Part shown: positions 48,441 to 59,844 of the stretch, piece by piece
Layout of the letters: each line of letters opens with the position of its first letter
How positions within the stretch are numbered: the stretch's first letter is position 1
Assembly: GCA_964247055.1 (NCBI GenBank)
Contig: OZ176055.1
Coordinates: 4,526,001 to 4,590,000 of the forward strand
Direction: 5' to 3'
Source: Paragordius varius
Lineage: Eukaryota > Nematomorpha
DNA length: 64,000 nucleotides
The notes under the pieces: generated by a model
What the model saw: only the letters and a program-made list of their open reading frames with translations
Database searches by the model: none
Told to the model about the DNA's origin: nothing
Made by a program: the position numbers and the translations under genes

Positions 48441-51400
48441 TTATTTTTTTCTTTTTTTGGTTTTGTCTGCTTTTTTCTTTTCAACCATTTTTTTCTTGGG
48501 TTTAGAAGATTTGGTGGTGGAAAATTTATCATTAGTATTTCCACTACTATCTTTTGCGACTTTTGTGATGTTTGGCTTATTCTTCTGTTCTTTTTTAAGT
48601 ATTTCTGTGGTTTGTGTATTTTGTATTTGTTTTTCAGAAGGTGTTAAACGTTTTGTATCTTTGGGAATCAAAGTAGTATTACTGTCATCTGATGATTCCA
48701 GTATCTCTGCGTCAGCGGTAGACGATTCATTGGAAATATGAGTTGAAGATAGTGTTGGAGAAGATGTTTCGAAAATTTCATTTAATTTTTCTCTCTCGCG
48801 TTTGTCGGGAAGAGAGGGCCCCTTTTCCACATCATTTTTTATTTCTTGCAAAGCGAATCCCATAGAGCTCGTGTTTGGCCGCTTAACCCCTGAAGGCGCG
48901 ACCGTATTACCATAGATATCGCAAGCTCGTTGACCCACATAACTTACGGCAGTTTCTGTGTCGCAACACGGACACGGAGCACTATCCATTAAATATCCTA
49001 TGGAAGGGCCAAGACTGTCTCCTGTAGATGCCATAATAATTGAAGAGTTTCGAACCGACGATTGGAAATAGCGGCCAATCACAAAGGTGATTACCTAATT
49101 ACAAAAAGGTTATCTGCTATAAGTATCTAAGATTGATTGGTATAAATATATTTCAGAGGCCTAAAAAGTTTATGCAAAGCAAAAAAGAGCCGTTTTAAGA
49201 ATATTTATATTAAGATGAAAATTAAATGGTCGACGGCGAATTATTATGGCATTTAGAATTAGAATAACCTATGTTTTTTATATTTAGCAATAAGACATTA
49301 AATAACTCATTCAGAATCCGATTCCCTTTTAGCACAAAGAAAATATTACGATTATGATCGTTTTTGAAACTAAATGTGAAAGAGGCATAAACAAAAGTTT
49401 TTGTGTTACCACTTGATGACCTTTTGGGGTAGTTTTATACCCCAGAAATCAAATAAAAATCCTAAAAAATGTTTCTAACATTGGGCCAAATCTAAAACCC
49501 ATGATACACAAAATTTTTTTTCAAATGTAGAAGTGTAAAAAAACCTCATCTCAAACTTTTTCGCTGCCATTTTTTTCTTTTTTTGTACTCGTTAATACAA
49601 TATGCAAATTAATGTATTGATAAAATATAAATAATTAACTTGGAAAGCTTTCAAAATGCAATTTACCAGCAAATTTTTAATATTTATTAATTTTTATATC
49701 AGCTGTTCATTTCAATGGTGTTAATGAATTTGGGACTATTGAAGTTAAAAAACTGTGACTTTTACAGAAGAGGGTTTCATAATTAAGTTTCAACCATTTT
49801 CAAAACAGTAGTTTGTTTACCACATTAGGCTTTGGAGTCGAAAACTACCCCAAAATGTCATCATTAAAAAATAAAAATTTAGGGAAGTAATCAGGTAGTA
49901 TTTATTAAAAATAGAATAAAATACATCGATAGCCTTAATTTTTCTTATATCTGAACCTGTAAAACCCCAAGTGTCCAAATTAAATATGTTCCGATATCGA
50001 CGTAATCATCGAAGGCAATAATTATGGCTTTACTGCACCCTTGCAAGTTGATAGTTAGTTGAGTCGAAGGATTTACATTGATAAACACAGGTTTTGCTGC
50101 AGTTTGTAAGGATTTTTTGGTCGCTCCCAAAAAACCCGTATTCTCTTCCGAATGAAGGCACATAGTAACATTGATTTGACAACAACTAAATGGGACGCTT
50201 TTTGACAAGTATTCGTCGTGTTTAATTTTGCTATGTTTTTTAATATACATATAAGCGAATCTCGACTCAATCGACTGTTGTATTTACGCACGGCATGAAT
50301 ATTTAAAGTCAATTATAGAATTTTCCAAATTAAAAAAGGACATTTTGGCGGAAAACATTTATACATTAGAAAATTAAACTTTTTTGGTTTTTGATTCCAT
50401 AATTAATGTGATAAAATCATATTATTGATAAATAAAATTTTAAATTAATTGAAAATCTCATTTACTATTCATTTTATTCATTTTTATTATCTTTCTTTGT
50501 GTTTTTTTACTTTTTTAATGCTTGATCGTTAACATCAATATATTTTAGTGAAATCCAACCAACTGTATACCATTCAGTATGATTTTTGCCCCCGCAACAT
50601 TCAAAACTGGTTTGTAGATAATCTAAGATTGATTTAGTTTTTGGATCCGATTTGTATCTACGCACAGAAAAGTTGAAAAATTAATTTTTTTGATACCAAG
50701 TTGATCAGTATTTTTTAGACAGATCTAGCAGGAAACTTGTCTGTAAAATTCATTTTAAATTTAATTATACTGTTTGAGTCGGCAACAGGCATCCCTTTAC
50801 TACTATTTATGCGGCCTGCTAATGGTTCAATAGAGGTTTTAAAAACGTACAGTTAATTTGCGACCTGCTTTATACATTTTAAATGGACTACCGCCCGAAA
50901 AAAATGTCCGGTAGTTAATTCTTATGAGAAAATCGAAATGTGGCAACTCTTGAAAAAACCGCATTAGATATGATTATTAACACTTCGATTCAAATTGGGG
51001 TATCTAAATACCCCAGACTGAATTTAAATTAAAATTTTTAAAAACTGAAGGAAACGGTCCCAATTTAAATTTATGCTTCTATCCTGATAAATATTATATA
51101 AATATGCCAAAATATCTTGATAAAATTTTGTTTTGAAAAAAAAGTTTCATCTCAAACTACTTCGACGCCATTTTTAATTTACAAAACTTTTGCAAAATAT
51201 CGTCTTCATTTAATTTTAAGGGTAAAACTAAAGGTTATTTTTTATATAAATTACATCTAACATTAATAGAAATAGAAAAAGCGGTTTATTTTGTACTATT
51301 TTTTAATTTTACAATTTGACACATGTCACGTTGACTAAATTTTTACCTTTCAGTTTTAGCTCAAAATAAGTAATATCAAGTATTTTTGAATAAATTTTTT

Positions 51401-52108
51401 TATATATTTCGGTTTATTAATGTTATATAAGTGCAAAATTTTGCCATGGTTTCGATTGCTTCCATTCTTTTTAAAGTATTTGATTTTAAACAGGCCTGGG
51501 GTATCCAACTACCCCAATTTGAATCGAAGGACTAAAATGCGTGTGTTGTATCCAAGTGTTAATCTTATGATGAAACTTTGTCTTTGAAACGTTTCCAATA
51601 AATTTCGAATAACATCCATAAATAAATGTGCATATATTAATTTTTACCTTTTTTCTGCCGCCAAGAAATTTTCATTTAAAATGCTTTCCAAATATTTTTC
51701 ATGTTTCAAGGCGACGATACCGCAGGCAATTGCAAGAAATGGCATCCAAAAAATGAGACAAAGCCATGGCAACAAGAGGAAAAGAGATTTATTACGAGTT
51801 TCCCAACATTTGTTTCGTTGAATCAACCAAACTCCAAACGTGTGTAAGCATACACTGGCACAGGCTAATTGAAACCATATAAGAGTTAGAGAATCCGGAT
51901 TATATAGACGTCGATTTATGATAATGAGAGCTAGGGAGCGTTCAAAATGAAATTTTAACCACAATGTTATTGCAAGGAGAGTTATAGCTAGCACTATGGA
52001 GAGTACATTGATGACAATACATGCATTCCCAATCGAAATCCGACCAGTTTCATTCAAATGGACAGGGCACAGTGCCATTTTACGAAGCTGATAGATTGTT
52101 TTCGCCAA
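48441..52108 (-). CDS. Peripherin/RDS-ROM1-type tetraspanin with a long Lys-rich tail
   Basis: Exons 52108-51648, 50657-50511, 50260-49957 and 49094-48441 give about 521 residues. TM1 (ISIGNACIVINVLSIVLAIT), TM2 (LIWFQLACASVCLHTFGVWL) and TM3 (LFLLLPWLCLIFWMPFLAIA) lie in exon 1. The large extracellular loop has the family cysteines: FECCGGKNHTEWYTVGWIS, SVPFSCCQINVTMC and LQGCSKA, as in peripherin (FKCCGNNGF, VPFSCCNPSSPRPC, RGC). TM4 is LIWTLGVLQVITFVIGR. In vertebrates these proteins shape photoreceptor disc rims; invertebrate relatives are less known. The cytosolic tail of about 200 residues is much longer than the vertebrate one, with a CPCCDTE cluster, Ser/Thr-rich middle and KKK-rich end. 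The start of exon 3 (50260) is chosen by phase and is the weakest junction. The stop overlaps AATAAA. Confidence 0.85.
49385..49875. mobile_element. MITE with GGGGTAGTTTTATACCCC end, in the tetraspanin intron
   Basis: Left CCTTTTGGGGTAGTTTTATA and right GAAAACTACCCCAAAATGTC are inverted. The body holds ACCTCATCTCAAACTTTTTC. Related fragments with the inverse motif AAAAAGTTTGAGAT occur near 11805 and 59290. Lies within intron 3 (49956-49095) of the tetraspanin gene. Confidence 0.65.
50977..51562 (+). mobile_element. TTAA-flanked MITE, copy B (best preserved)
   Basis: TTAACACTTCGATTCAAATT then an 18-bp self-complementary block GGGGTATCTAAATACCCC; the far end repeats the theme as GGGGTATCCAACTACCCC, CCAATTTGAATCGAAGGACT, tail and AAGTGTTAA. 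Direct TTAA on both sides. It lies in the first intron of the tetraspanin gene (51647-50658). Similarity to copy A over nearly the whole length is very high by eye, suggesting fairly recent spread. Confidence 0.85.
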
Positions 52109-52256
52109 ATCACAATGATTTAATGTTTAAAAATATATATATGTGTGTTTTAGAATGCGTTATACCTTACATTAAATATATTATATAAAAATAATTTGAG
52201 GGTAATATTCTTTTATACTTACTTGAGCGAAGATATCTTCTTTTCCACTATTGTTT

Positions 52257-52260
<4 letters not shown>

Positions 52261-52292
<32 letters not shown>
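52261..52292. repeat. (AT)n microsatellite
   Basis: Pure AT run of about 30 bp upstream of the tetraspanin start. Similar runs are at about 14950, 21652, 37366, 47286 and 59813. Confidence 0.95.
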
Positions 52293-52295
<3 letters not shown>

Positions 52296-52829
52296 GTTAT
52301 TATTAATAGATTCATTTATTAAAAATTACATATCCTAAATATATCTGCAACCATAATTAATTTCCATACATATATTTTGCCAAAATATAACTGGTTGTTT
52401 GTCTGCAAATATTATAGTATGAGATAAAAAATAATCGAAAAGCTTAAAAAGTGGTCGAAGCAAAATATCACCAGGACTGCAACTTAACTAAGTTTGAGTG
52501 AAATAAGATATATCATTATGGGAATAATTTTAATATGAGATCAATAATTTTCGATATGAAGCTTGAAATGTAAAACCTTAATAAATTAAGAGGATATATT
52601 CACCGTGGAAACAGCATACCACTAGTACAGACACAATATAATCTTTGTATAAGCTTTTAAGTATAATTTAGTGTTTTAACGTCTAACAATAATCAAGAAT
52701 AAGTTAAAATTCGACTTTTCAAATTCTATTTAAGGAATAATTCTTGAATATAAAACGATATTAACTAGATTGTGGTACTTTTTATCACTCCAGCGTTATA
52801 TATATATTTGAATATCACAAATCGTGGTA

Positions 52830-53112
52830 TTAGTAAGTTTAACAAGCGATCTAACACAAAGGCTTCGCTGGCCGCATTTGAAATATATATGGGCATTTAT
52901 AAATAATTTTTTAAATTTTAAACATAGGACAAATTACATCCACAATATAATTTTTTTTCTTGTCAATTGGATGGAATTATTTAGAAAACTTGTTCAAGAA
53001 TTATCAATTTTAGATTTTGTGAGTATATTTTTGATAATGAATTTTCCGCGGGCCGCACAGAAAGTCCCGGAGGGCCAAGCGGCCCGCGGGCTGCGTGCTG
53101 AACACCCCTAAA
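52830..53112. mobile_element. hAT-like non-autonomous repeat (GGCCGC family)
   Basis: GCTGGCCGCATTTGAAATAT, TTTTAAACATAGGACA in the body, and a GC-rich end GGCGGCCCGCGGG-like block (53060-53105) followed by GCTGAACACCCC. Best-preserved copy of the family. The open frame over it (52824-53111) is incidental. Confidence 0.65.
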
Positions 53113-53379
53113 GTAAAGGTATGATAAAGAATTTCATAGTTTGTTTCATAATCTGGTAAACCATTGTTTATTTTTAAACTCAGTAATGATTATTTAACCT
53201 TATTAAAGTCGGTTAATGAATCAGCTATCGACAATATACAAAATTGATGACATAAAGATCATTAGAGATAAATAAATATAAATATGCCATTTAATATATC
53301 TGCATGTTTTTTATTTTAATAATACAAACGGGCTAAATTTAGTTTTATATTTAATATTAAAGCATTCAAAAGGGAAAAG

Positions 53380-54497
53380 GGGCTCGAGTAAGGTCGGCAC
53401 ATTCACAAATATGGGCATCTAAATACCCCAAGCAATATTCCATTTGATATTTTTAAATAACAACTGTAAAAAACGGTCCAATAATTTGTGCTTCTATCCT
53501 CATAAAAATTATATAAATAACCCAAAATATATCAATAAAATTTAGTTTTGATAAAAAGTTCCATATCAAACTCTTAGGCGCCATTTTTGTTTTTCAACGT
53601 TTTTGAAAAATATCCTGTTTAAGATAATTACACTTCGATTCAAATTGGGGTATCTAAATACCTTAGAGTCAATTTTAGTTAGGATTTTTAAAAAACTACT
53701 GAAGGAAACGATCTCAATTTAAAATTATGCTTCTATCCTAATAAAAATTATAGGAATATGTCAAAATATCTAAAAAAAATTGTTTTGAAAAAAAGTTTCT
53801 TGTCAAACTACTTCGACGCCATTTTTATTTTACAAAATTTTTGAAAAATATCGTCTTCATTTGATTTTAAGGGTAAAATTAAAGCTAATTTTTTATTTAA
53901 ATTACATCTAACTTTGATAGAAACAGAAAAAGTTTATTTTGTATTATATTTCAATTTTACCATTGCACATATGTCACGTCTAAATTTTTACTTTTCGGTT
54001 TTAGATTAAAATAAGTAATATCAAGTATTATTGAATAAAATCTTTTATATATTTCGGTTTATTAATGTTATATCAGTGCAAAATTTTGTCATGGTTTCGA
54101 TTCCTTCCATATTTTTTAGAGAATTTAATTTTAAACAGGCCTGGAGTATTTAACTACCCCAATTTGAATCGAAGGATTAAAATGAATGTCTTGTATCCAA
54201 GTGTTAAAGCTAAAATCTTTTATTAAATCTTTGTTTTAATCACTATGTTTAGCTAATGCACATATGTCAGGTTGACTAAATTTTTACCTTTGCGTTTTAC
54301 TTTAAAATAACTAATATCAAGTATTTTTAAATAAATTTTTTTTATATTTCGGTTGAATAATATTATATAGGTGCAAACTTTTGGCATGGTTTCAATTCCT
54401 TACATATTTTTTGGAGTATTTAATTTAAACAGGACTGGGTATCCAACCCCAATTTGAATCGAAGGGCTGAAATGAATGTATTGTACCCAAGTGTTAA
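53380..54497 (+). mobile_element. Cluster of TTAA-family MITE copies
   Basis: A partial copy at about 53400-53625, a near-complete copy at about 53627-54207 (ACACTTCGATTCAAATTGGG to AAGTGTTAA, left TTAA altered to TTAC), and a third partial copy fused directly after it, ending AAGTGTTAA at 54497. All have the same orientation as copies at 36409 and 50977. Confidence 0.75.
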
Positions 54498-56790
54498 AGA
54501 ATTGTTCAGCATCATCGATTTCACAGAAAAAGTGTTTATACAATATCTAAAAGCGTTTTATACCGTTTCATCATGCTAAAAATAGTAGGAAGTAGGTTCC
54601 AACTAAATTTTGCTAAAAATTAAATTTTTCTAAAAGTATGCATTTTTTAAAAAAAATATTTTTTTTTGATGTCAAAATTAAGCATATATTTAAAAATTTT
54701 ATTACGAAATTCCGGCTCTGCGTTCATTTTAAAAGAACTAGTTCGTTTTAGAAGAGCAAAAAAATTTGGGACTTATGGAGCTCACAGCTAAAAATTATTT
54801 AAAAATATTGTTTTGCTTTTTATGAGTAGGTTAAAATATATTTTAGTGATATTTTTTGGAATGAAGCATTAAGCTTTTATTAAAAAACTTATTATAAAAA
54901 ATGGGCGCAAATTTTGCTATTTTTTGATATAGACCACTTACCACAAAAGTGTAAATGTCTTTCTTATCACTCGTAAGAGCAACCAAAAGCTCCATGATAA
55001 TTCTGATACATTTTTCTATCAGAATATGTTTATTTCATCAAGATATTTTTTCATGACCCCCGATGTTTTACACTTAGTGGACAAAGTGTAATATACCATA
55101 TATTATTTCATATATCTAAATATTTTTTTATGTCTGTGTTATGAATGCATAAAAATATAATAGATCCATTTTCCTATATGATTAATGATTTATATATATA
55201 ATTTAGTTAAAGATTGTGTACCGAAACACAGTATGCACTTTATGCCGGTAAAACACAGTAATGTAAGGGTAAAAAAACAAAAAAATTAAATTAGACAATT
55301 TTTTCCTATCTTACAACATTATTTGGTTTGTTTAGGCACAAAATTTATATTATAACCTACGCTATGTTGCCAATTGACCAATAATGTTATTAAAACATCA
55401 TAAATGTGAATACAATAAAAACTTTAATTGGTTGAAATTTATTTTATAATTATTATATACATGATACGATGGTTTATGTGCTATAAAGGGATGAACTTGT
55501 TGTAAGGCTTCCATAAAAATAGTTTCTTTGAACTTTTTTGGGGAATCGCACCATTCGAATTGAATCAAGGCGTCGCACATTCCCTTAATGCGCCCACATG
55601 GTGGTCCATACTAAACGGCCCCTGTGTTTAATCCTAATCCCTGTAAAATCACGTTTTGTGCAAATATTGATTTAAAGTCATTCGTAAAAATTAAGGCCCA
55701 CATGTTGGTAGGCAATAACTAAAAATTCAAAATAATTAAAAATAGTCTCATTATAACAAACTGCTCTTTTGAATAATAAATAACTTGGAATAATTTTCCA
55801 GTAAACTAGCTTTCATCATAAAATTTCATTCCAAAAATGTGCTCAAATTTTGTCCTGATATGGAGCACTTACTTGAAAATCTAAAAACTTGCTTATATCA
55901 CTCGTAGTTCCCAAAACCAAAAGCACCATGAGATTCCTGATTCATTTTTCCATCGGAATATATATTCTTGTAGTGTAATACGTGTTTTGGTAGTTATTTT
56001 ATATTTAAAAAAAATTACAAAAAGTTTGGTCTTGGCGAAGTTTAAGAATAAAAAAATTTACATTTTTTAAATATATCTTTAGAACATGGGATGCATAATC
56101 TTATCAGTTCCCCAATATATTTAGTTTAAGTTAGTTCTATTTTAATATTGTCCTGTAATTTCACAAGCTAACTCCATTACCTTTGAAGTGATTTGTTAAT
56201 TTAGTGCCATTTGAAACTTAAATATCTAAAAAGTATGTATATCAAGCCGAATTTAAAAATATGCTTTCTTTAGTCTTTTTGTGTAACATTATGCAACTTT
56301 TATTTTTTTAAAAAATGAAATATTGTAACAAATTCTCATCTCAAGCCTTTTGACTGTCATTTTTTATATAAAATTTTTTAACTAATGCAACATGCAAAAT
56401 TATAAATTAAAATTAATAATTAACGTTATGAAACTTTCAGGCTAAATTCCAGGAAAACCTTGATATAATTTCATTTTAATATCACTGTTCGTTCAATGTG
56501 TTTGGAATCTTTCCCAATGTTAGGCTCCAAAATTCTAAACTAAAAAATATATACTTTTTATTTAATACATGAGCATAATGGTTGATATTTTAACCAAAAT
56601 ATTTCAAAATTGCTTATTTAAGAAAAGCTAAGATATAAAGCTATCCGAAAAGGTAAACTAAAACAAAAAATGAAAAGGTATTGAAGTGTTAATGAATAAA
56701 GACATTTTTTTATTCTAATTTTTATTTTATTTGTTTAGTTATGTGGTTTTGTTTATCAGATGTTTCACGTTTTTTCTAGTTTTTTCTCAT
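54498..56790. other. Repeat field upstream of the heat-shock gene
   Basis: 54915-55030 and 55845-55970 are copies of the dispersed repeat with TCACTCGTA, AACCAAAAGC(A/T)CCATGA and ATTTTTC(T/C)ATC(A/G)GAATAT; 54540-54640 matches sequence near 36980-37040 (ACAAAATTTTGCTAAAAATT type). 56320-56440 shares the CTCATCTCAAGCCTTTT motif of the 49385 MITE family. No exon recognised. Confidence 0.5.
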
Positions 56791-56794
56791 AAGG

Positions 56795-56820
56795 TATATA
56801 TATATCGGTGTATATCAGTT
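56795..56820 (+). promoter_or_regulatory. TATA box and TCAGTT initiator of the sHSP gene
   Basis: TATATATATAT at 56795-56805 and TCAGTT at 56815-56820, the arthropod initiator consensus (TCAKTY). Spacing is slightly short (about 20 bp), and the TATA run is simple sequence. No convincing GAA/TTC heat-shock element array is seen in the 100 bp upstream. Confidence 0.55.
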
Positions 56821-56864
56821 TGCTTATTCAAATTAATCATCTATATTCACCCCTTTACAACACA

Positions 56865-57338
56865 ATGAGTTTAATGCCTTTTGCACGACAATTTAGTTGG
56901 GATCCTTTTGACGCTATGCCGCTCAGATTGCTTGGGCAATTGATTGCAACTGATGTGGATGATTTTAGAAATTTGGATGATCGGCTTATATCGCGTTCGG
57001 ATGCTGGATTATCTGAAGTCAAGATTGATAATAAAACTTTTAATGTTAATTTGGATTGTCATCAGTTTAAACCCGAAGAAATTAAAGTTAAATTGCAGGA
57101 TAACAAATTGATTGTTCATGCTAAGCACGAAGAAAAGAAAGATAACCATGGAGGATATTCCAAAAGGGAATTTACACGAACTTATCTTTTACCAAATGGT
57201 TGTGTTTTGGATAAATTGACATCCAAATTGGATGACAAAGGTATGCTTATATGCCATTGTCCTCGTGATATTAAACCGGAGTCTACTAGTACTAACATTC
57301 CCATCCAGAGAGTTCCTTCCCAAGCGATCAAACAATAG
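56865..57338 (+). CDS. Small heat-shock protein (Hsp20/alpha-crystallin), single exon
   Basis: 157 residues from the ATG at 56865. An in-frame ATG at 56808 would precede the likely transcription start (initiator at 56815), so the later one is preferred. The alpha-crystallin domain covers about residues 51-133: FNVNLDCHQFKPEEIKVKLQ, LIVHAKHEEKKD, REFTRTYLLPNG and LDDKGMLICHCP. The conserved Arg of the REFxRxY segment (R105) is present. The C-terminal IPI (residues 145-147) is the I-x-I oligomer contact. It is an ATP-independent holdase of the Hsp27/l(2)efl type. Single-exon structure is normal for inducible sHSPs. It converges on the LDLa gene, 96 bp stop to stop, with AATAAA at about 57392. 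Confidence 0.95.
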   Translation: MSLMPFARQFSWDPFDAMPLRLLGQLIATDVDDFRNLDDRLISRSDAGLSEVKIDNKTFNVNLDCHQFKPEEIKVKLQDNKLIVHAKHEEKKDNHGGYSKREFTRTYLLPNGCVLDKLTSKLDDKGMLICHCPRDIKPESTSTNIPIQRVPSQAIKQ

Positions 57339-57434
57339 TTGTTTTTTATTTTACATGTGTATCAATAGCTAATTAAACTTATTTAATTTATCAATAAATA
57401 TGTGAATTTATTAATCATATATTTATATAAATGT

Positions 57435-59808
57435 TTATTTCCCAACAATTTTGATTGGTCTTGGCATTATCATACATTTGTTGTACCAAAGTGTGTCACC
57501 TAAGTCGTAAATATTGGTTATTGAATTATATGTAAAAATTAATTGGTTAAATTTGCCAGTGTTTTGTAATATAAAGTTTTGATTTACCTCTTTGAGAACA
57601 TGTTTGTAAATATTCGTCAGATCCGTCCGCACAATCAGGGAAACAGTCACAAGCTGCATTTGCTTTTAAGATGCATTGACCGTTTTTGCACAAAAATCCC
57701 TTGCACACGTTTATAGGTTGAGGCGGTATTATTGGCATTGGTTTAATACCTTTTGTTTTTGTATAATTAACAGAGTAAACAATACTTAAGTTTTTGTGTT
57801 ATTATACGACATATATATAAGGCGAAAAAATTTTGGAATTACTAATCTAATCGCAACAATATTAAAGTGATTTAAAGGGGCTCACGCTTGTGACAACATC
57901 AATTAAATCATTTCACTTTTTTGTTGAAAATGGGCAATTAAAGCGTGCATAAATGTTGTATTTGTTTAATCCAACATACCTATACAATAAGGTTGCATTT
58001 CGTCGCTTCCTTCTTTGCAATCAAATTTTCCGTTGCACACATAAACGCCAGGTATGCAAGAGCCATCTCGACATTGAAACTGATTAGGGAAACATTTTGG
58101 CATTGGAAATTCTATATATCAAATATTCAGTATATAACGTTTAAAAACGACCTCATTTATACCAAACTTTTTAATTAATATAATATCAACATATAATTGA
58201 ATAGAACACATATTGTTAGGCATTTTTGCAGGATGAGATTTGATTAACAACTGATTTATGATTTCTTATAACAACCGGTCGCCAATTACCCTGCGCGGTA
58301 ATTTTTTATTAACTTTTTTTGTTTATTTAAACAAAGGATACCGCTCTTGGTTATATCTTATGCATTTAAATTATGTTATTACTAAACGATATTGCAACCA
58401 AAAACTGTACTTACTATATAAACTCTACGTAAAAATTTATGTCGATTGCCAACTAATTGTTTGTGTGTTCGTAATAATATGGGTGCACATAGCAAGTTTT
58501 GTTATGCAAATAGAGGTTTACCCTCATTATATATTTGTTAAATAGCTATATATATTATTATTGGCGCAAAATGTTACAACCCTTATAGTTTTATGCTAAT
58601 GTATTATTATGTTAATAAACCGCACCAGGTTTACTTTGGACATTACAAATACTATAATCATTTTCTGTGATGTTTATATATGAATATAAAATATATTATG
58701 ATTCAGTAAATTAGGAGTCATCCAAATAAAAGAATTGAATGCAAAAATATGTGCCACACCAGATCTCATATTGTTACCCATAATCCAAAATATGAACAAC
58801 GAATTATTATAGAAAATATTAGGTACGTAAAAGAAGTTAATTAAACAATGTAGCTCCAATAATTTATAACATTACATAAAACTTTTTCTAAATTTGAATC
58901 GAATTGAAACAAAAGTGGCCCTTATTCGCTATATTGGATGTCATCACGCATCTCGTATCTATACTAAACACTTCATTACCTTTTCACTTTTTTGTCCTAG
59001 TTTACCTTTTAAGGTAGGTGTATATCCCAGTCAATTTTGTAAAGAGTTAAAATTTAATTATCAACATTGTTTTAGTATTAGATAAAAAAACCTTTATTTT
59101 TTACAATCTTGTGACTTTCTAAATTCAGGACACCTCCACATGATTGAAACAAACAGCTGATATTAAAATCAAACTATATCAAGTTCTTGCCGATAAAATG
59201 TAACTGAAAGCTTTTTAAAATTAATTTACATTTTCTAACCATTAGTTATTTGTCTGCTGCAATAGCGATTTAAAAAAAATTATAGAAAAAAATGGTTACA
59301 AAAAAGTTTGAGATGATGATTTTTTACAATTTTACATTTTATTAAATAAATTTTTGGTATTATACGCCTAAAAGACAAACCATTTTTTTATCGGCATGAC
59401 ACCTTAAATACTTTTAAGTATATTCAAATTTATAGTTTCGGTAAAACTACCCAAAAGGTAATGGAGTGTTAACATGGCTGAATTTCAAAATTAGTTGTTT
59501 TTGAAAATCTAATATATTAAAACTCCAAAATTTAATATAAATTCTCCCATTGTAACCGCTAAGATCTTTGACGATCTTTTCCAACTAGGCGACATTACAT
59601 TCGAATACAAAAATTTTAGCATAATCTAACGTAAATATTAATTTTTTGACTTTTGGATGCTAAGAAAATTAATCAATGATAGCATTCATTGTTAATTTTG
59701 ATGTAGAATTTAGGTGTTTAGAGGTCACTCTAGATTACAAATATTTTTTAAATAGAACGCATGGCCTAATATCTAGGAAAAATCTATTAATATTTTTCAA
59801 AGGTTTTA

Positions 59809-59844
<36 letters not shown>

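Noticed and set aside
48405-48741. Hydrophobic Phe/Leu-rich plus-strand frames
   Set aside because: They are the antisense of the Lys- and Ser-rich C-terminal tail of the tetraspanin gene.
49945-50312. Overlapping minus-strand frame rich in Lys and Leu at 50312-50073
   Set aside because: The competing frame carries PFSCC and the tetraspanin loop, so this one is a shadow.
56808-56864. Upstream in-frame ATG of the heat-shock protein
   Set aside because: It precedes the likely initiator at 56815 and adds residues foreign to the family; the MSLMPFARQ start is preferred.
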